The notes under the pieces: generated by a model
Told to the model about the DNA's origin: nothing
Seen by the model: only the letters and a program-made list of their open reading frames with translations
Databases searched by the model: none
Program-made: the position numbers and the translations under genes
Shown: in pieces, positions 9,396-18,700 of the stretch
Position numbering within the stretch: the first letter of the stretch is position 1
How the letters are laid out: each line of letters begins with the position of its first letter
Origin: Prolixibacteraceae bacterium
GTDB lineage: Bacteria > Bacteroidota > Bacteroidia > Bacteroidales > Prolixibacteraceae
Length of the DNA stretch: 64,000 nucleotides
Direction of reading: 5' to 3'
Assembly: GCA_019163175.1 (NCBI GenBank)
Contig: JAFLKN010000003.1
Coordinates: 1-64,000, forward strand

Positions 9396-11552
9396 ATGAA
9401 AGTCTATAAAACGGATGAAATTCGCAACATTACATTAATTGGTAATGCTGGCAGTGGGAAAACCACCCTTGCAGAAGCTATGCTTTTCGAGGGTGGAGTA
9501 ATTAACCGCAGAGGTGACGTTGGAAGTAAAAATACGGTGTCCGACTACCATCTGATTGAGCAGGAATATGGCAACTCTGTATTCTCTTCGCTCATGTACA
9601 CTGAAGTCAATGGCAAAAAAATCAACATTCTTGATACTCCCGGAATGGACGATTTTTGCGGGGGTGTAGTTTCTTCTCTTCAAGTTGCCCCTCTTGCCTT
9701 AATGGTTATTGATGCTTCAACCGGAATTGGCGCCGGAACCGAATCGGCTTTTCGTCATGCTGAAGCAGCAAACAACAAACTTATTTTTGTATTGAACCAC
9801 CTGGATAATGAGAATGCAAATTATGACCAGGATGTTGAAAATTTAAAAGGTAAATTCGGCAACAAAGTAACCGTCGTACAATACCCTGTTGAAACAGGCA
9901 TGGGATTCAACTCAATTATTGACGTGTTGAAAATGAAAATGTACAAATACGGTCCCGATGGAGGGAAACCAGAAGTACTGGATATTCCTGCCTCAGAAAA
10001 AGAGCGTGCTGATGAATTACACAATGAGTTGATTGAAATGGCCGCAGAGAATGAAGAATCGCTGATGGAATTGTATTTCGAACAAGGTTCTCTTTCGGAA
10101 GACGACATGCGGAAAGGAATTAGAATAGGGATGACAAAACGCGATTTATTCCCTGTTTTCTGTGTTTCAGCAAAGAAAAATATGGGCGTAGGCCGCTTGT
10201 TGGAATTTGTTTGCAACATTGCTCCGGCTCCATCGCAAGTGCCAATGCGCGAAATTATTCAGGGAAAACCAGTAGTTTTAAACGAAGCAAGCCCAACTTC
10301 GCTGTTTGTGTTTAAAACTGCCCTTGAACCACACGTAGGCGAAGTAACTTATTTCAAAGTGCTGTCGGGAAAAGTAACTGAAGGAAAAGACCTGTACAAC
10401 ACGTTTAACAACGGAAAAGAACGAATTTCACAGCTTTTTGTAACCGCCGGAAAAACCCGCTACCCTGTTACTGAATTAGTGGCTGGTGATATCGGTTGCG
10501 CCGTGAAACTAAAAGATACCAAATTCAACCAAACACTTTGCGACAAAGAATTGGACCTGAAATTTGCTCCGATTAAATTCCCTGATCCAAAATTCAGAGT
10601 GGCCATTAAAGCGGTTTCGGAAACTGACGACGAAAAAGTTGGTGAAATTTTGCACAAAGTGAAAGAAGAAGATCCAACTTATCTGGTGCAGTATTCAAAA
10701 GAGTTGAAACAACTTATCGTTGAAGGACAAGGCGAATACCACTTAAACACATTAAAATGGTATTTCGACCACATCCATAAAATTGACATTGAATTTAAAG
10801 CTCCCAAAATACCATATCGCGAAACCATTACCAAGTTTGCCCAGGCCGATTACCGTCACAAAAAACAATCAGGCGGATCGGGTCAGTTTGGTGAAGTTCA
10901 TATGATTATTGAGCCTTTTGAAGAAGGAACTACACCAAAGAACATGTTCGTTTATGGTGGAAAAGAAATGAAAGTTTCTGTCCGCGATACACAGGAAACT
11001 CCGCTGCCTTGGGGTGGAAAACTTGTTTTCCACAACTGTATCGTTGGAGGTTCGATTGATGCACGTTTCCTTCCTGCAATCCTGAAAGGTATCATGGAAA
11101 AAATGGAAGAAGGCCCGCTTACCGGTTCGTATGCCCGCGATATCCGCGTTTACATCTACGACGGTAAAATGCACCCGGTTGACTCCAATGAAATCTCGTT
11201 CCGTCTTGCTGGTCGTAATGCTTTTAGCACTGCTTTTAAAAATGCAGGACCAAAAATTCTGGAGCCAATCTATGATTTGGATGTCTGGGTTCAGTCTGAC
11301 AGAATGGGTGATGTAATGAGTGACCTGCAAGGCCGCCGTGCCCTGATCATGGGTATGGGTAGCGAAAGAGGTTACGAAAAGATTACAGCTCGTGTTCCGC
11401 TCAAAGAAATGAACAAATATTCTACTTCGTTGAGTTCACTTACTGGTGGCCGTGGCGTTTTCAACATGAAATTTGCTGCTTACGAAAAGGTTCCTCAGGA
11501 AGTTCAGGAAGAACTGTTGACAGCCTATGCTGCAGAAGAAAAAGAAGAATAA
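9396..11552 (+). CDS. EF-G paralogue with degenerate GTPase motifs (EF-G2/FusA2 type)
   Basis: The 718-residue protein follows the EF-G domain order I-V throughout, but the GTPase motifs are altered. The P-loop is GNAGSGKTT (16-24), switch I reads EYGNSV where EF-G has ERGITI, G3 is DTPGM with Met84 in place of the catalytic His, and G4 is NHLD instead of NKMD. Domain IV (KKQSGGSGQFGEV, then the GGSIDARFLPAILKG region) and domain V are well kept. From memory of the literature, a Bacteroides EF-G2 without GTPase activity supports translation during starvation. Orthology is an inference from these substitutions. It is monocistronic, with its own promoter and terminator. Confidence 0.9.
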   Translation: MKVYKTDEIRNITLIGNAGSGKTTLAEAMLFEGGVINRRGDVGSKNTVSDYHLIEQEYGNSVFSSLMYTEVNGKKINILDTPGMDDFCGGVVSSLQVAPLALMVIDASTGIGAGTESAFRHAEAANNKLIFVLNHLDNENANYDQDVENLKGKFGNKVTVVQYPVETGMGFNSIIDVLKMKMYKYGPDGGKPEVLDIPASEKERADELHNELIEMAAENEESLMELYFEQGSLSEDDMRKGIRIGMTKRDLFPVFCVSAKKNMGVGRLLEFVCNIAPAPSQVPMREIIQGKPVVLNEASPTSLFVFKTALEPHVGEVTYFKVLSGKVTEGKDLYNTFNNGKERISQLFVTAGKTRYPVTELVAGDIGCAVKLKDTKFNQTLCDKELDLKFAPIKFPDPKFRVAIKAVSETDDEKVGEILHKVKEEDPTYLVQYSKELKQLIVEGQGEYHLNTLKWYFDHIHKIDIEFKAPKIPYRETITKFAQADYRHKKQSGGSGQFGEVHMIIEPFEEGTTPKNMFVYGGKEMKVSVRDTQETPLPWGGKLVFHNCIVGGSIDARFLPAILKGIMEKMEEGPLTGSYARDIRVYIYDGKMHPVDSNEISFRLAGRNAFSTAFKNAGPKILEPIYDLDVWVQSDRMGDVMSDLQGRRALIMGMGSERGYEKITARVPLKEMNKYSTSLSSLTGGRGVFNMKFAAYEKVPQEVQEELLTAYAAEEKEE

Positions 11553-11615
11553 ACAACTATCTATCTACTGAGCGGGCATTATCCCGCCGAAGTATATCTA
11601 TCTACACTAAAAATG

Positions 11616-11643
11616 AAAACCCGGGATGCCACCCGGGTTTTTT
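11616..11643 (+). terminator. Rho-independent terminator after the EF-G paralogue
   Basis: A 10-base stem (AAAACCCGGG / CCCGGGTTTT) with a 6-base loop ends in a run of T. It lies between convergent genes, and the minus-strand reading also ends in U, so it may work in both directions. Confidence 0.85.
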
Positions 11644-11687
11644 ATTTCCATAAAATATCGATTTGCCGTTTCGCTTTACCTACCGTT

Positions 11688-13751
11688 CTATTTTTCAATC
11701 GAAAAGATTTCAACCTCGAAATTGTCAATGTAAATTTCATTCTTTTTGTTGTTCCAAACATATACATTGAGCGTAGTGTTATTTCGGATTGTGTCTCCCT
11801 CAATTATTTCATTAAAGGAAGCAGGCCACCAACTTCCTTTTGACTTGACGTATTTACTCAAATTAAATCCTCTCCAGAAATATTGTTCACCGTTCGAGTT
11901 CATTGATATAACCACGCTGCATTCAGCATCATCTCCGGCAAAAATTTTGAGCTTCGGAGAAACAACCACTTGACTGATGGAGTCGAGATTTAAGGAGTCT
12001 AATGAAATAGAAAAACTGGAAGAGAACTCAACCGGTTTTTCGGAATAAGAACCGGCATAAACCTGCTCATTACTTTTACCTGACGACTGCTTCCAAAACG
12101 GTTTTTCCGATTCAAAGTCATTTTCTGTAGAAAACAACCGAGCACGCCGGGCAAAGTCTTTCAATTCAAAAATGAACAAGTTATGTTTTTCGTCTTTGGA
12201 AACCGGGTTTTCGGCAGTGGTGGCATAGTAAGGTAAATCCTGATCATCCATTCCGCTTAAGTAACGGGTGTACCAATTATTCAGCAATATTTTTCTTGCG
12301 TTGCTGGGAAAATGAAATGTATCGGCCTCTGCATAATTTATAAAACGGCATCGGGCAGAATCATTGAAGCCAGAATAATAGTAACCAAGCCGTTTCTGTA
12401 CCTCATCGGTTATTACAATATAATCTTGATTCTTAGCAATCAACTCGTCCTGAACAATCTCTTTTTGTTTTTGGTAGGACACTTCTCCGGCATAAATAAA
12501 CATATCGGCAGGTTGAAACAGCAATGCTGCAACCATTAAAATGGCAAAAAGCCTTTTCCCAATTTCCATATTTTTATACAACAAAACAATTCCGGCCACA
12601 AGCAGCACTGGCAAATAAAGCTTACGTGCTATCGGGTGACCCATACCCATTGCAACGGCGAAGGCCACTAAAATTAGAATAAAAAATATTCCACGAAATT
12701 TGAACGATTGGAAATGATCTTTCATGACTAATGCTGCGGCAACAGCAATCACCGGAATGAGAAACAAATAGTGCCGGGGATCGGGACACATTGGAATGTA
12801 TGATGTAATTGAGATGCTCATAAAATTGCACGAGAGCATCAACACAACCGAACTAACAACAAAAAATGATTTACGGTCGGCTAACTTTAACCATTGTCTG
12901 ACCGGTGCAAAATACAGGGTGCTCAGAACAACTAAAAAACCGAGTAGCATATCCTGAATCAGGAACAACTTTGCCAAACCATACATGATTCGTTTCAATG
13001 TTTCAGCAAACGGCTGTTGATCGTAGCTACACGAATTTAAATAGCTGTTGGCAACAATAGCACGAAAACGTTCCATCGCATTTCCAAAGACCAGTTCACA
13101 TGCCACCAAATACAGAGTTAGAAATATCAGGCAAAAGCCAATAAACTGAAGCCAGAACTTTCCTGAGCGTTTCAGAACAATGTCGGTTATCATTAACCAA
13201 ATCATCAATGGCGCAAGAAGCACAACGGTTTCTTTTGAATTAAAACAAAGGAACAACGCCAATGCTGCCAGAAAAGAATAGACATACACAGGCATTTTTT
13301 TTGGTGCGTACTTGTATAAATAAAAAACATAAACAAAAAGAAATGCAAAAAAGGTAACAGCTGTATCGGGCATTAACTTGTCGGAATAAAAAAATGTCCA
13401 GTTGTTTAGCGAAAATAAAGCAAGCCCGATTGTAAGTATATGCCATTCCTCATTTTTCAGAATAAGGTAAACCAGCGCTAAAGATCCTGCTGTGTAGGCT
13501 AGCGCGGGAATTGACGAAGCCAGATCGTTGATGCCAAAAAGTTTGTATGATAAGGCGGTTAATCCGACTAAAGTTAACCGGAAAGAGCTGTGGTTGGTCG
13601 AATCGAAAAGCCCTTCCGAAAGTCGGGCAGCCAGACGGGCATATTCCATATCGTCGTACCCGTAATGCCCGAGATAGCCCCAGAAATGGTGTACCAATAA
13701 CGCTACTATGAAAGCTAGAAATAGAAGAGGATTGGTATAATTGGTTTTCAT
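11688..13751 (-). CDS. GT-C type membrane glycosyltransferase (PMT_2/ArnT-like)
   Basis: The 687-residue protein has a hydrophobic N-terminal half with roughly a dozen membrane helices and a soluble C-terminal part (about 430-687). The first periplasmic loop contains GYDDMEYARLA, the position of the acidic catalytic pair in dolichyl-phosphate-mannose mannosyltransferase and ArnT-like enzymes. It would transfer a sugar from a lipid-phosphate donor to a periplasmic or surface acceptor. The acceptor is unknown. Its upstream neighbour on the same strand encodes a T9SS cargo protein 56 bases away, so glycosylation of secreted protein is a possible but unproven role. Confidence 0.7.
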   Translation of the reverse strand: MKTNYTNPLLFLAFIVALLVHHFWGYLGHYGYDDMEYARLAARLSEGLFDSTNHSSFRLTLVGLTALSYKLFGINDLASSIPALAYTAGSLALVYLILKNEEWHILTIGLALFSLNNWTFFYSDKLMPDTAVTFFAFLFVYVFYLYKYAPKKMPVYVYSFLAALALFLCFNSKETVVLLAPLMIWLMITDIVLKRSGKFWLQFIGFCLIFLTLYLVACELVFGNAMERFRAIVANSYLNSCSYDQQPFAETLKRIMYGLAKLFLIQDMLLGFLVVLSTLYFAPVRQWLKLADRKSFFVVSSVVLMLSCNFMSISITSYIPMCPDPRHYLFLIPVIAVAAALVMKDHFQSFKFRGIFFILILVAFAVAMGMGHPIARKLYLPVLLVAGIVLLYKNMEIGKRLFAILMVAALLFQPADMFIYAGEVSYQKQKEIVQDELIAKNQDYIVITDEVQKRLGYYYSGFNDSARCRFINYAEADTFHFPSNARKILLNNWYTRYLSGMDDQDLPYYATTAENPVSKDEKHNLFIFELKDFARRARLFSTENDFESEKPFWKQSSGKSNEQVYAGSYSEKPVEFSSSFSISLDSLNLDSISQVVVSPKLKIFAGDDAECSVVISMNSNGEQYFWRGFNLSKYVKSKGSWWPASFNEIIEGDTIRNNTTLNVYVWNNKKNEIYIDNFEVEIFSIEK

Positions 13752-13807
13752 GGGTGGAAATGACTGTTTCCCGTTATGCTTTCAGTAAAGCTAAATTTCA
13801 ACAAGGG

Positions 13808-15136
13808 CTATTTGTCTCTAAATAGATGGAAAAAGCCACTCGTTCGTCGTCGCTCATTATCGCGGCCACGTCCTTCAACTACATAGTAATAAACACCTGG
13901 TGTGCAGACTTTCCCTCCAACTTTACCATCCCAAACCGATTGCGGAACTGAATCTATTGTATTCTTGAAATTTATAACATTATTGCTTTCCCATACATGC
14001 AACAGCTTGCCCCAACGATTAAAAATGGAAATCTTAATCTCCTTCATGGACCAGAACTTGATGATAAATTCGTCATTCGTTCCATCACCGTTGGGAGTAA
14101 ATACATTGGGGGCATCAACAAAAGAAGTATCAGCAACAATATAGTCTTCAAGATAAACTGTATCGTAACATGTGTTGGTATTTGCTAAATCTTTAATATG
14201 AAACTCTGAAATCTTTTTAGAAACCAGTTTCACTTTATACTTTCCGGAGTTTTCGAAAACATAAACCGGACTATCGTTGAACAGTTTCACCAGAATACTA
14301 TCTTTTACAACGCCATTATTTGCAGCAGATTCCCGCTTAATTTCGTCCAGATCCCTGAAAATAAACCATTCAAATTTAGTGGGGTCACCGTTTTCCGACT
14401 CATTGTTAAAGGTAACCTCCAGCGGCGCTTCGCCCTTGTCTGGAGTAACAGAGAACAATGCTTTGGTCACAATTGATTTATACTGAATATCTGCTTTGGA
14501 AACACAACCAAATTTATCAGTCACCTCAAAAGTATAATATGTATCTTTTGTTGGCGGATCAAAAATTTTCGATGTCACCACCCGACTTACCACAACACTA
14601 CCGTCCAGCCAACGAACCTGAATTCCCTTATTCAACTCCAGTTGTTGTTTGGTAAACAAATCGGTATAAATCATCTTGGGAGAGTCAAAAGTTCCTTTCA
14701 ACGTGAACGAATTACAATCCGACTCCGGAATTTCTGCCGTACAATCGATATAGTTATTAAAAACCCAGGCGGTGTAGATTTTTTCGCCTGAAGCAGCCGT
14801 TACTTTAACACGGTAACAACCATTTTCTAAATTCGAAATTGTTGATGTGCTGTTTCCTGAAAGATCAGTGGAGAAGAAATCAAAATTTCCGGTCACTGAA
14901 TTGTATTTCTGCCACTCAAAACTTCCCGTTTCTCCATTGGTTAAACTGGCGATCAAAGAAGCATTCACTTCACCTTTTGCCCCACAAAAAATATGTATTT
15001 TATCCTGAGTTCCACCTGTATATTCAGTAGGTACAACTTCATCGGCTGTCGAAGTTATCTGAGTAAAACCGATACCAGGTTTAAAGATTAAACAGGTAAA
15101 AAGAAGTACTGCACCAAACAATTTAAATATATTCAT
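13808..15136 (-). CDS. Secreted PKD-domain protein with T9SS type B sorting domain
   Basis: The 442-residue protein has a signal peptide (about 1-26), an Ig-like region with several Cys, a PKD-like domain near 225-310 (FSVTPDKGEAPLEVTFNN) and a C-terminal gliding-motility-associated domain from about 345. That domain has the hallmarks PNVFTPNGDGTNDEF, IFNRWGKLLHVWES and WDGKVGGKVCTPGVYYYVV. This domain directs outer-membrane export by the type IX system. No T9SS machinery gene is in the window. Adhesin or structural surface function is inferred. Confidence 0.85.
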   Translation of the reverse strand: MNIFKLFGAVLLFTCLIFKPGIGFTQITSTADEVVPTEYTGGTQDKIHIFCGAKGEVNASLIASLTNGETGSFEWQKYNSVTGNFDFFSTDLSGNSTSTISNLENGCYRVKVTAASGEKIYTAWVFNNYIDCTAEIPESDCNSFTLKGTFDSPKMIYTDLFTKQQLELNKGIQVRWLDGSVVVSRVVTSKIFDPPTKDTYYTFEVTDKFGCVSKADIQYKSIVTKALFSVTPDKGEAPLEVTFNNESENGDPTKFEWFIFRDLDEIKRESAANNGVVKDSILVKLFNDSPVYVFENSGKYKVKLVSKKISEFHIKDLANTNTCYDTVYLEDYIVADTSFVDAPNVFTPNGDGTNDEFIIKFWSMKEIKISIFNRWGKLLHVWESNNVINFKNTIDSVPQSVWDGKVGGKVCTPGVYYYVVEGRGRDNERRRTSGFFHLFRDK

Positions 15137-15500
15137 TCTCTATATTCTTTAACAATTCACTCAAAAAAAATGGCATTAATTGATTCTCGTTTCGTGATAA
15201 AATAATAGTTACACGCAATTGCAACTGCACTTGTTCTCATGCAATTTCATGCTAAAAGCTTACTGTATGTAACGTTATTTTCGTGCTTTTTGTATTGGCG
15301 TTCGCAAAAAAAATCAGGCAGCACGTTCATTTCACAATATTAACGCTAAAAATTGATTTATCTTTTGTGACTCCTGAAATTTTATGAATCACACTACCGA
15401 AGTAGATCGTTTAAAGTTTGGAGTCAAGCGTATTTCATCCTATATATAATATTGTTGAAAACTACTTACTTTGCAGCCCTGAAATCAGGAAAAACAGTTT
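15137..15500. other. Intergenic region between T9SS cargo gene and helicase
   Basis: AT-rich spacer between divergent genes. An in-frame extension of the helicase frame crosses its right end from a TTG at 15418, but those codons do not resemble any UvrD N-terminus. A TTACTTTG sequence at 15466-15473 is a one-mismatch -7 candidate. No RNA gene or strong hairpin was seen. Confidence 0.4.
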
Positions 15501-15508
15501 TATTTTTG
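15501..15508 (+). promoter_or_regulatory. -7 element before the helicase gene
   Basis: TATTTTTG matches TAnnTTTG and would start RNA about 17 bases before the GTG at 15532. No correctly spaced -33 TTG was found. It lies inside the longer reading frame and so supports the inner start. Confidence 0.35.
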
Positions 15509-15531
15509 GTGACCATATAGATAAAGATATA

Positions 15532-17847
15532 GTGCAAAATTATTTAAACGAATTAAATGAAGCTCAGAGGCTTGCCGTTGAAAACATCAATGGGGCATCG
15601 CTAATTATTGCAGGTGCAGGCTCGGGAAAGACAAGGGTTTTGACCTATCGGATTACACATCTGCTTAAAAATGGGGTTAGGCCAGGCTCTATTTTGGCCC
15701 TTACTTTTACCAACAAGGCCGCCCGCGAAATGAAAGACCGTATTGCAAAAATGGTCGGCGTAAATACTGCGCGATATCTGTGGATGGGAACTTTTCATTC
15801 CATTTTTGCCCGCATTTTACGAACCGAATCCGAAATACTTGGCTACCCGTCGAACTTCACCATTTACGATTCGGCAGATTCCAAAAGCCTGATCAAAAGC
15901 ATCATAAAAGATTTAAACCTCGACGATAAAACCTACAAACCCGGCGTAGTTTCATCGCGTATTTCGGCAGCAAAAAACAATTTGGTTTCTTCTGAGGTGT
16001 ATGCCAAACTACCCGAAACTGCTGAATATGATCAAAGCATAAAAATGCCGCTCATCAGTCTCATTTACAAAGAATACGCCAAGCGTTGTTTCCTTGCAGG
16101 AGCTATGGATTTCGATGACTTACTGATGAAAACCAATACGTTATTCAGAAATCATCCTGAAATTCTGGAGAAATACCAACGCATCTTCGATTATATTTTG
16201 GTGGATGAGTATCAGGATACCAACCACTCCCAATACATGATCATCAAAAAACTGGCTGCGCGGCACAACAACATCTGCGTGGTAGGCGACGATGCTCAAA
16301 GTATTTATTCATTCCGGGGGGCCCGAATCGAAAATATCCTGAATTTCCAGACGGACTATCCAGAGCATAAAGTTTACAAGCTCGAACAAAATTACCGCTC
16401 AACTCAAACTATTGTTGATGCAGCGAACAGTGTAATTGCCAAAAACAAAAGACAGATACGCAAAAATGTATTTTCAGAAAAAGAAAAAGGCGCACTAATT
16501 AAAGTAATGAGCGCCATTACTGATAATGAGGAAGGCTACCTGGTTTCGAACGAAATTATTGAAACCCGCTTGCGCGATCATTTTCAGTTTGCCGACTATG
16601 CCATTTTGTACCGAACCAATGCCCAATCGCGTATTTTCGAAGAATCGCTCCGGAAACGGAACATACCTTATAAAATATACGGAGGCCTTTCTTTTTATCA
16701 GCGGAAAGAAATTAAAGATTTGCTGAGCTATTTCAGGATAGTCATCAATCCAAAAGACAACGAAGCTTTTAAGCGGATTATAAACTATCCGGCACGCGGA
16801 ATCGGGCAAACAAGCCTCACCAAACTGGAACAATTTGCAGGACAAAACAACCTTTGCATCTGGGAATTTGCGACCAACATTCCACTGTTGCTCAGCGAAT
16901 TCAACAAAGGAACTGCTTCAAAGATCAACGAATTTACTCAGTTGATCAATGTGTTCAGGGAAAAGCTGGAAACGCATGATGCTTTTGAGTTGGCCAGTGA
17001 AATTGCAACTGGTTCTGAAATCATGAAAGATTTGTATAAAGATCAAACTCCTGAAGGGGTGAGCCGCTTCGAGAATATTCAGGAATTACTGAATGGTATA
17101 CAGGAATTTTCTATTTCGGCACGTGAGGAAGGAACGCCTAACAAGCTGAATAATTACATGGAAGATGTGGCTTTGCTGACTGATCAGGACAACGAAAAAC
17201 CTGAGGACACCGACCGTGTAACTTTGATGACCATCCACTCGGCGAAAGGACTTGAATTTAAAAATGTATTTATTGTGGGTGTGGAAGAAAACCTGTTTCC
17301 TTCGAATCAAACCGGGCAAAAAACGCTTGAAGATTTTGAAGAAGAGCGCCGTCTGTTTTATGTTGCTCTTACGCGTGCCGAGCAAAATGCCTACCTTACT
17401 TATGCCCGTCAGCGATACAAATGGGGCAAACTCGATTTCTGCGATAAAAGTCGGTTTATCGATGAAATTGATCCGCAATACCTGAACATGCCAGTAGAAA
17501 AAGATCCGATTTTTTACGGCGATCATCAGGATTTGCCCTTTTCAGCCCCAAAGCCCCGACCACAAAGCACTCCAATTCCAGGGCTCAGACCATCGACAGC
17601 CAACCAACCTGATTTACAGCGAAAGTTGACACAATTGCGTGCAGCTAAAAAAGAAACCGATGCATTTGAATACAGCAATCCGGAAGATATTCAGGCCGGA
17701 ATGTTGGTTGAACACCAGCGGTTTGGACGCGGAAAAGTACTGCAAATGGAGGGTAAAATGCCGGATATTCAGGCAACCGTATTTTTTCAGAATGCCGGAA
17801 AAAAACAACTTCTGTTAAAATTCGCTAAACTCCGGATAATTAGTTAG
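15532..17847 (+). CDS. UvrD/PcrA-type superfamily 1 DNA helicase
   Basis: ATP-driven 3'-5' helicase of repair and replication-fork maintenance. Motifs appear in order: Q motif NELNEAQRLAV, Walker A AGAGSGKTRVL, TFTNKAAREMKDRI, DEYQDTN, GDDAQSIYSFRGA, LEQNYRST, the TIHSAKGLEF motif V and VALTRAEQ motif VI, plus a C-terminal Tudor-like tail (GMLVEHQRFGRGKVL). The frame has no ATG near its beginning. TTG 15418 would add 38 unconserved residues, while GTG 15532 lies just before the conserved domain and gives 771 residues, a usual length for the family. The start remains uncertain. Confidence 0.92.
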   Translation: MQNYLNELNEAQRLAVENINGASLIIAGAGSGKTRVLTYRITHLLKNGVRPGSILALTFTNKAAREMKDRIAKMVGVNTARYLWMGTFHSIFARILRTESEILGYPSNFTIYDSADSKSLIKSIIKDLNLDDKTYKPGVVSSRISAAKNNLVSSEVYAKLPETAEYDQSIKMPLISLIYKEYAKRCFLAGAMDFDDLLMKTNTLFRNHPEILEKYQRIFDYILVDEYQDTNHSQYMIIKKLAARHNNICVVGDDAQSIYSFRGARIENILNFQTDYPEHKVYKLEQNYRSTQTIVDAANSVIAKNKRQIRKNVFSEKEKGALIKVMSAITDNEEGYLVSNEIIETRLRDHFQFADYAILYRTNAQSRIFEESLRKRNIPYKIYGGLSFYQRKEIKDLLSYFRIVINPKDNEAFKRIINYPARGIGQTSLTKLEQFAGQNNLCIWEFATNIPLLLSEFNKGTASKINEFTQLINVFREKLETHDAFELASEIATGSEIMKDLYKDQTPEGVSRFENIQELLNGIQEFSISAREEGTPNKLNNYMEDVALLTDQDNEKPEDTDRVTLMTIHSAKGLEFKNVFIVGVEENLFPSNQTGQKTLEDFEEERRLFYVALTRAEQNAYLTYARQRYKWGKLDFCDKSRFIDEIDPQYLNMPVEKDPIFYGDHQDLPFSAPKPRPQSTPIPGLRPSTANQPDLQRKLTQLRAAKKETDAFEYSNPEDIQAGMLVEHQRFGRGKVLQMEGKMPDIQATVFFQNAGKKQLLLKFAKLRIIS

Positions 17848-18012
17848 TTTTGCAGTGTGAAATCAATAGCAAACAGATTTTTAAGCATTATTTTGCAAAC
17901 AAAACTATTTTGCTTTTATTTGTAACGAATTCATCTTCATCCTGATTATCTGCACAGATTTCCCTTTTTGAGATAACAGCCTGATTTAAAAGAAACAATT
18001 TTATTTATTTAC

Positions 18013-18645
18013 ATGGATTACAATTCTGATCGCAGTAAGTTGCCCTTACCGGAGTATGGCAGAAACTTACAAAACATGGTCAATCATATCATGACCATTG
18101 AAGACCGCAATGAACGAAACCGGGCAGCAAGAACAATTATTGACATTATGGGTACCATGTATCCATACCTGAGAGATATCAACGATTTCAAACATAAACT
18201 TTGGGACCATTTGGCAATTATGGCTAATTTTCAATTGGATATTGATTATCCATACACTCCGCCATCTCCCGAATTTTTCAACACTCCCCCGCTTCGCATT
18301 CCTTACGACAACAATAAAATTAAATACCGTCACTACGGAAAAACTATCGAAACTTTAATTGATAAAGCTGCCGTTTACGAAGACGAAAAAGAACGGGAAT
18401 TGCTGATTAAACTGATAGCCAATCACATGAAAAAAAGTTATGTGATGTGGAACAAAGACTCGGTTACCGACGACAAAATACTGTTGGATATCGAAGAGCT
18501 TTCGAAAGGTAAAATTAAATGTACCGATATGGTTCTAACCGAAACCAAAGACATTTTATACCGGAATCAGAAAAAGCAAAACACCGGAAATAACAACCCC
18601 GGACGGAAATTCCAAAAATCTGACGATCGCAAACAGCAACGTTAG
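18013..18645 (+). CDS. DUF4290 family protein
   Basis: The 210-residue protein begins MDYNSDRSKLPLPEYGRNLQNMV, the N-terminal pattern of the Bacteroidota-specific DUF4290 family. It is mostly helical, with no signal peptide or membrane segment, and ends in a Lys/Asn/Gln-rich tail (about 185-210) that looks disordered. Function is unknown. It lies 55 bases before murA on the same strand and may share its transcript. Confidence 0.8.
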   Translation: MDYNSDRSKLPLPEYGRNLQNMVNHIMTIEDRNERNRAARTIIDIMGTMYPYLRDINDFKHKLWDHLAIMANFQLDIDYPYTPPSPEFFNTPPLRIPYDNNKIKYRHYGKTIETLIDKAAVYEDEKERELLIKLIANHMKKSYVMWNKDSVTDDKILLDIEELSKGKIKCTDMVLTETKDILYRNQKKQNTGNNNPGRKFQKSDDRKQQR

Positions 18646-18700
18646 TAACAAATTAAATTCAGACTAAGCTAATTTACTTAACCTACTTTCCTTTCGCGAG

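Noticed and set aside
10869-11330. A 153-residue minus-strand frame opposite the EF-G paralogue
   Set aside because: Shadow of the highly conserved domain IV-V coding sequence.
15451-15473. Full promoter with TTG at 15455-15457 and TTACTTTG at 15466-15473
   Set aside because: The spacer is only 8 bases and the -7 box has a mismatch at a key position.
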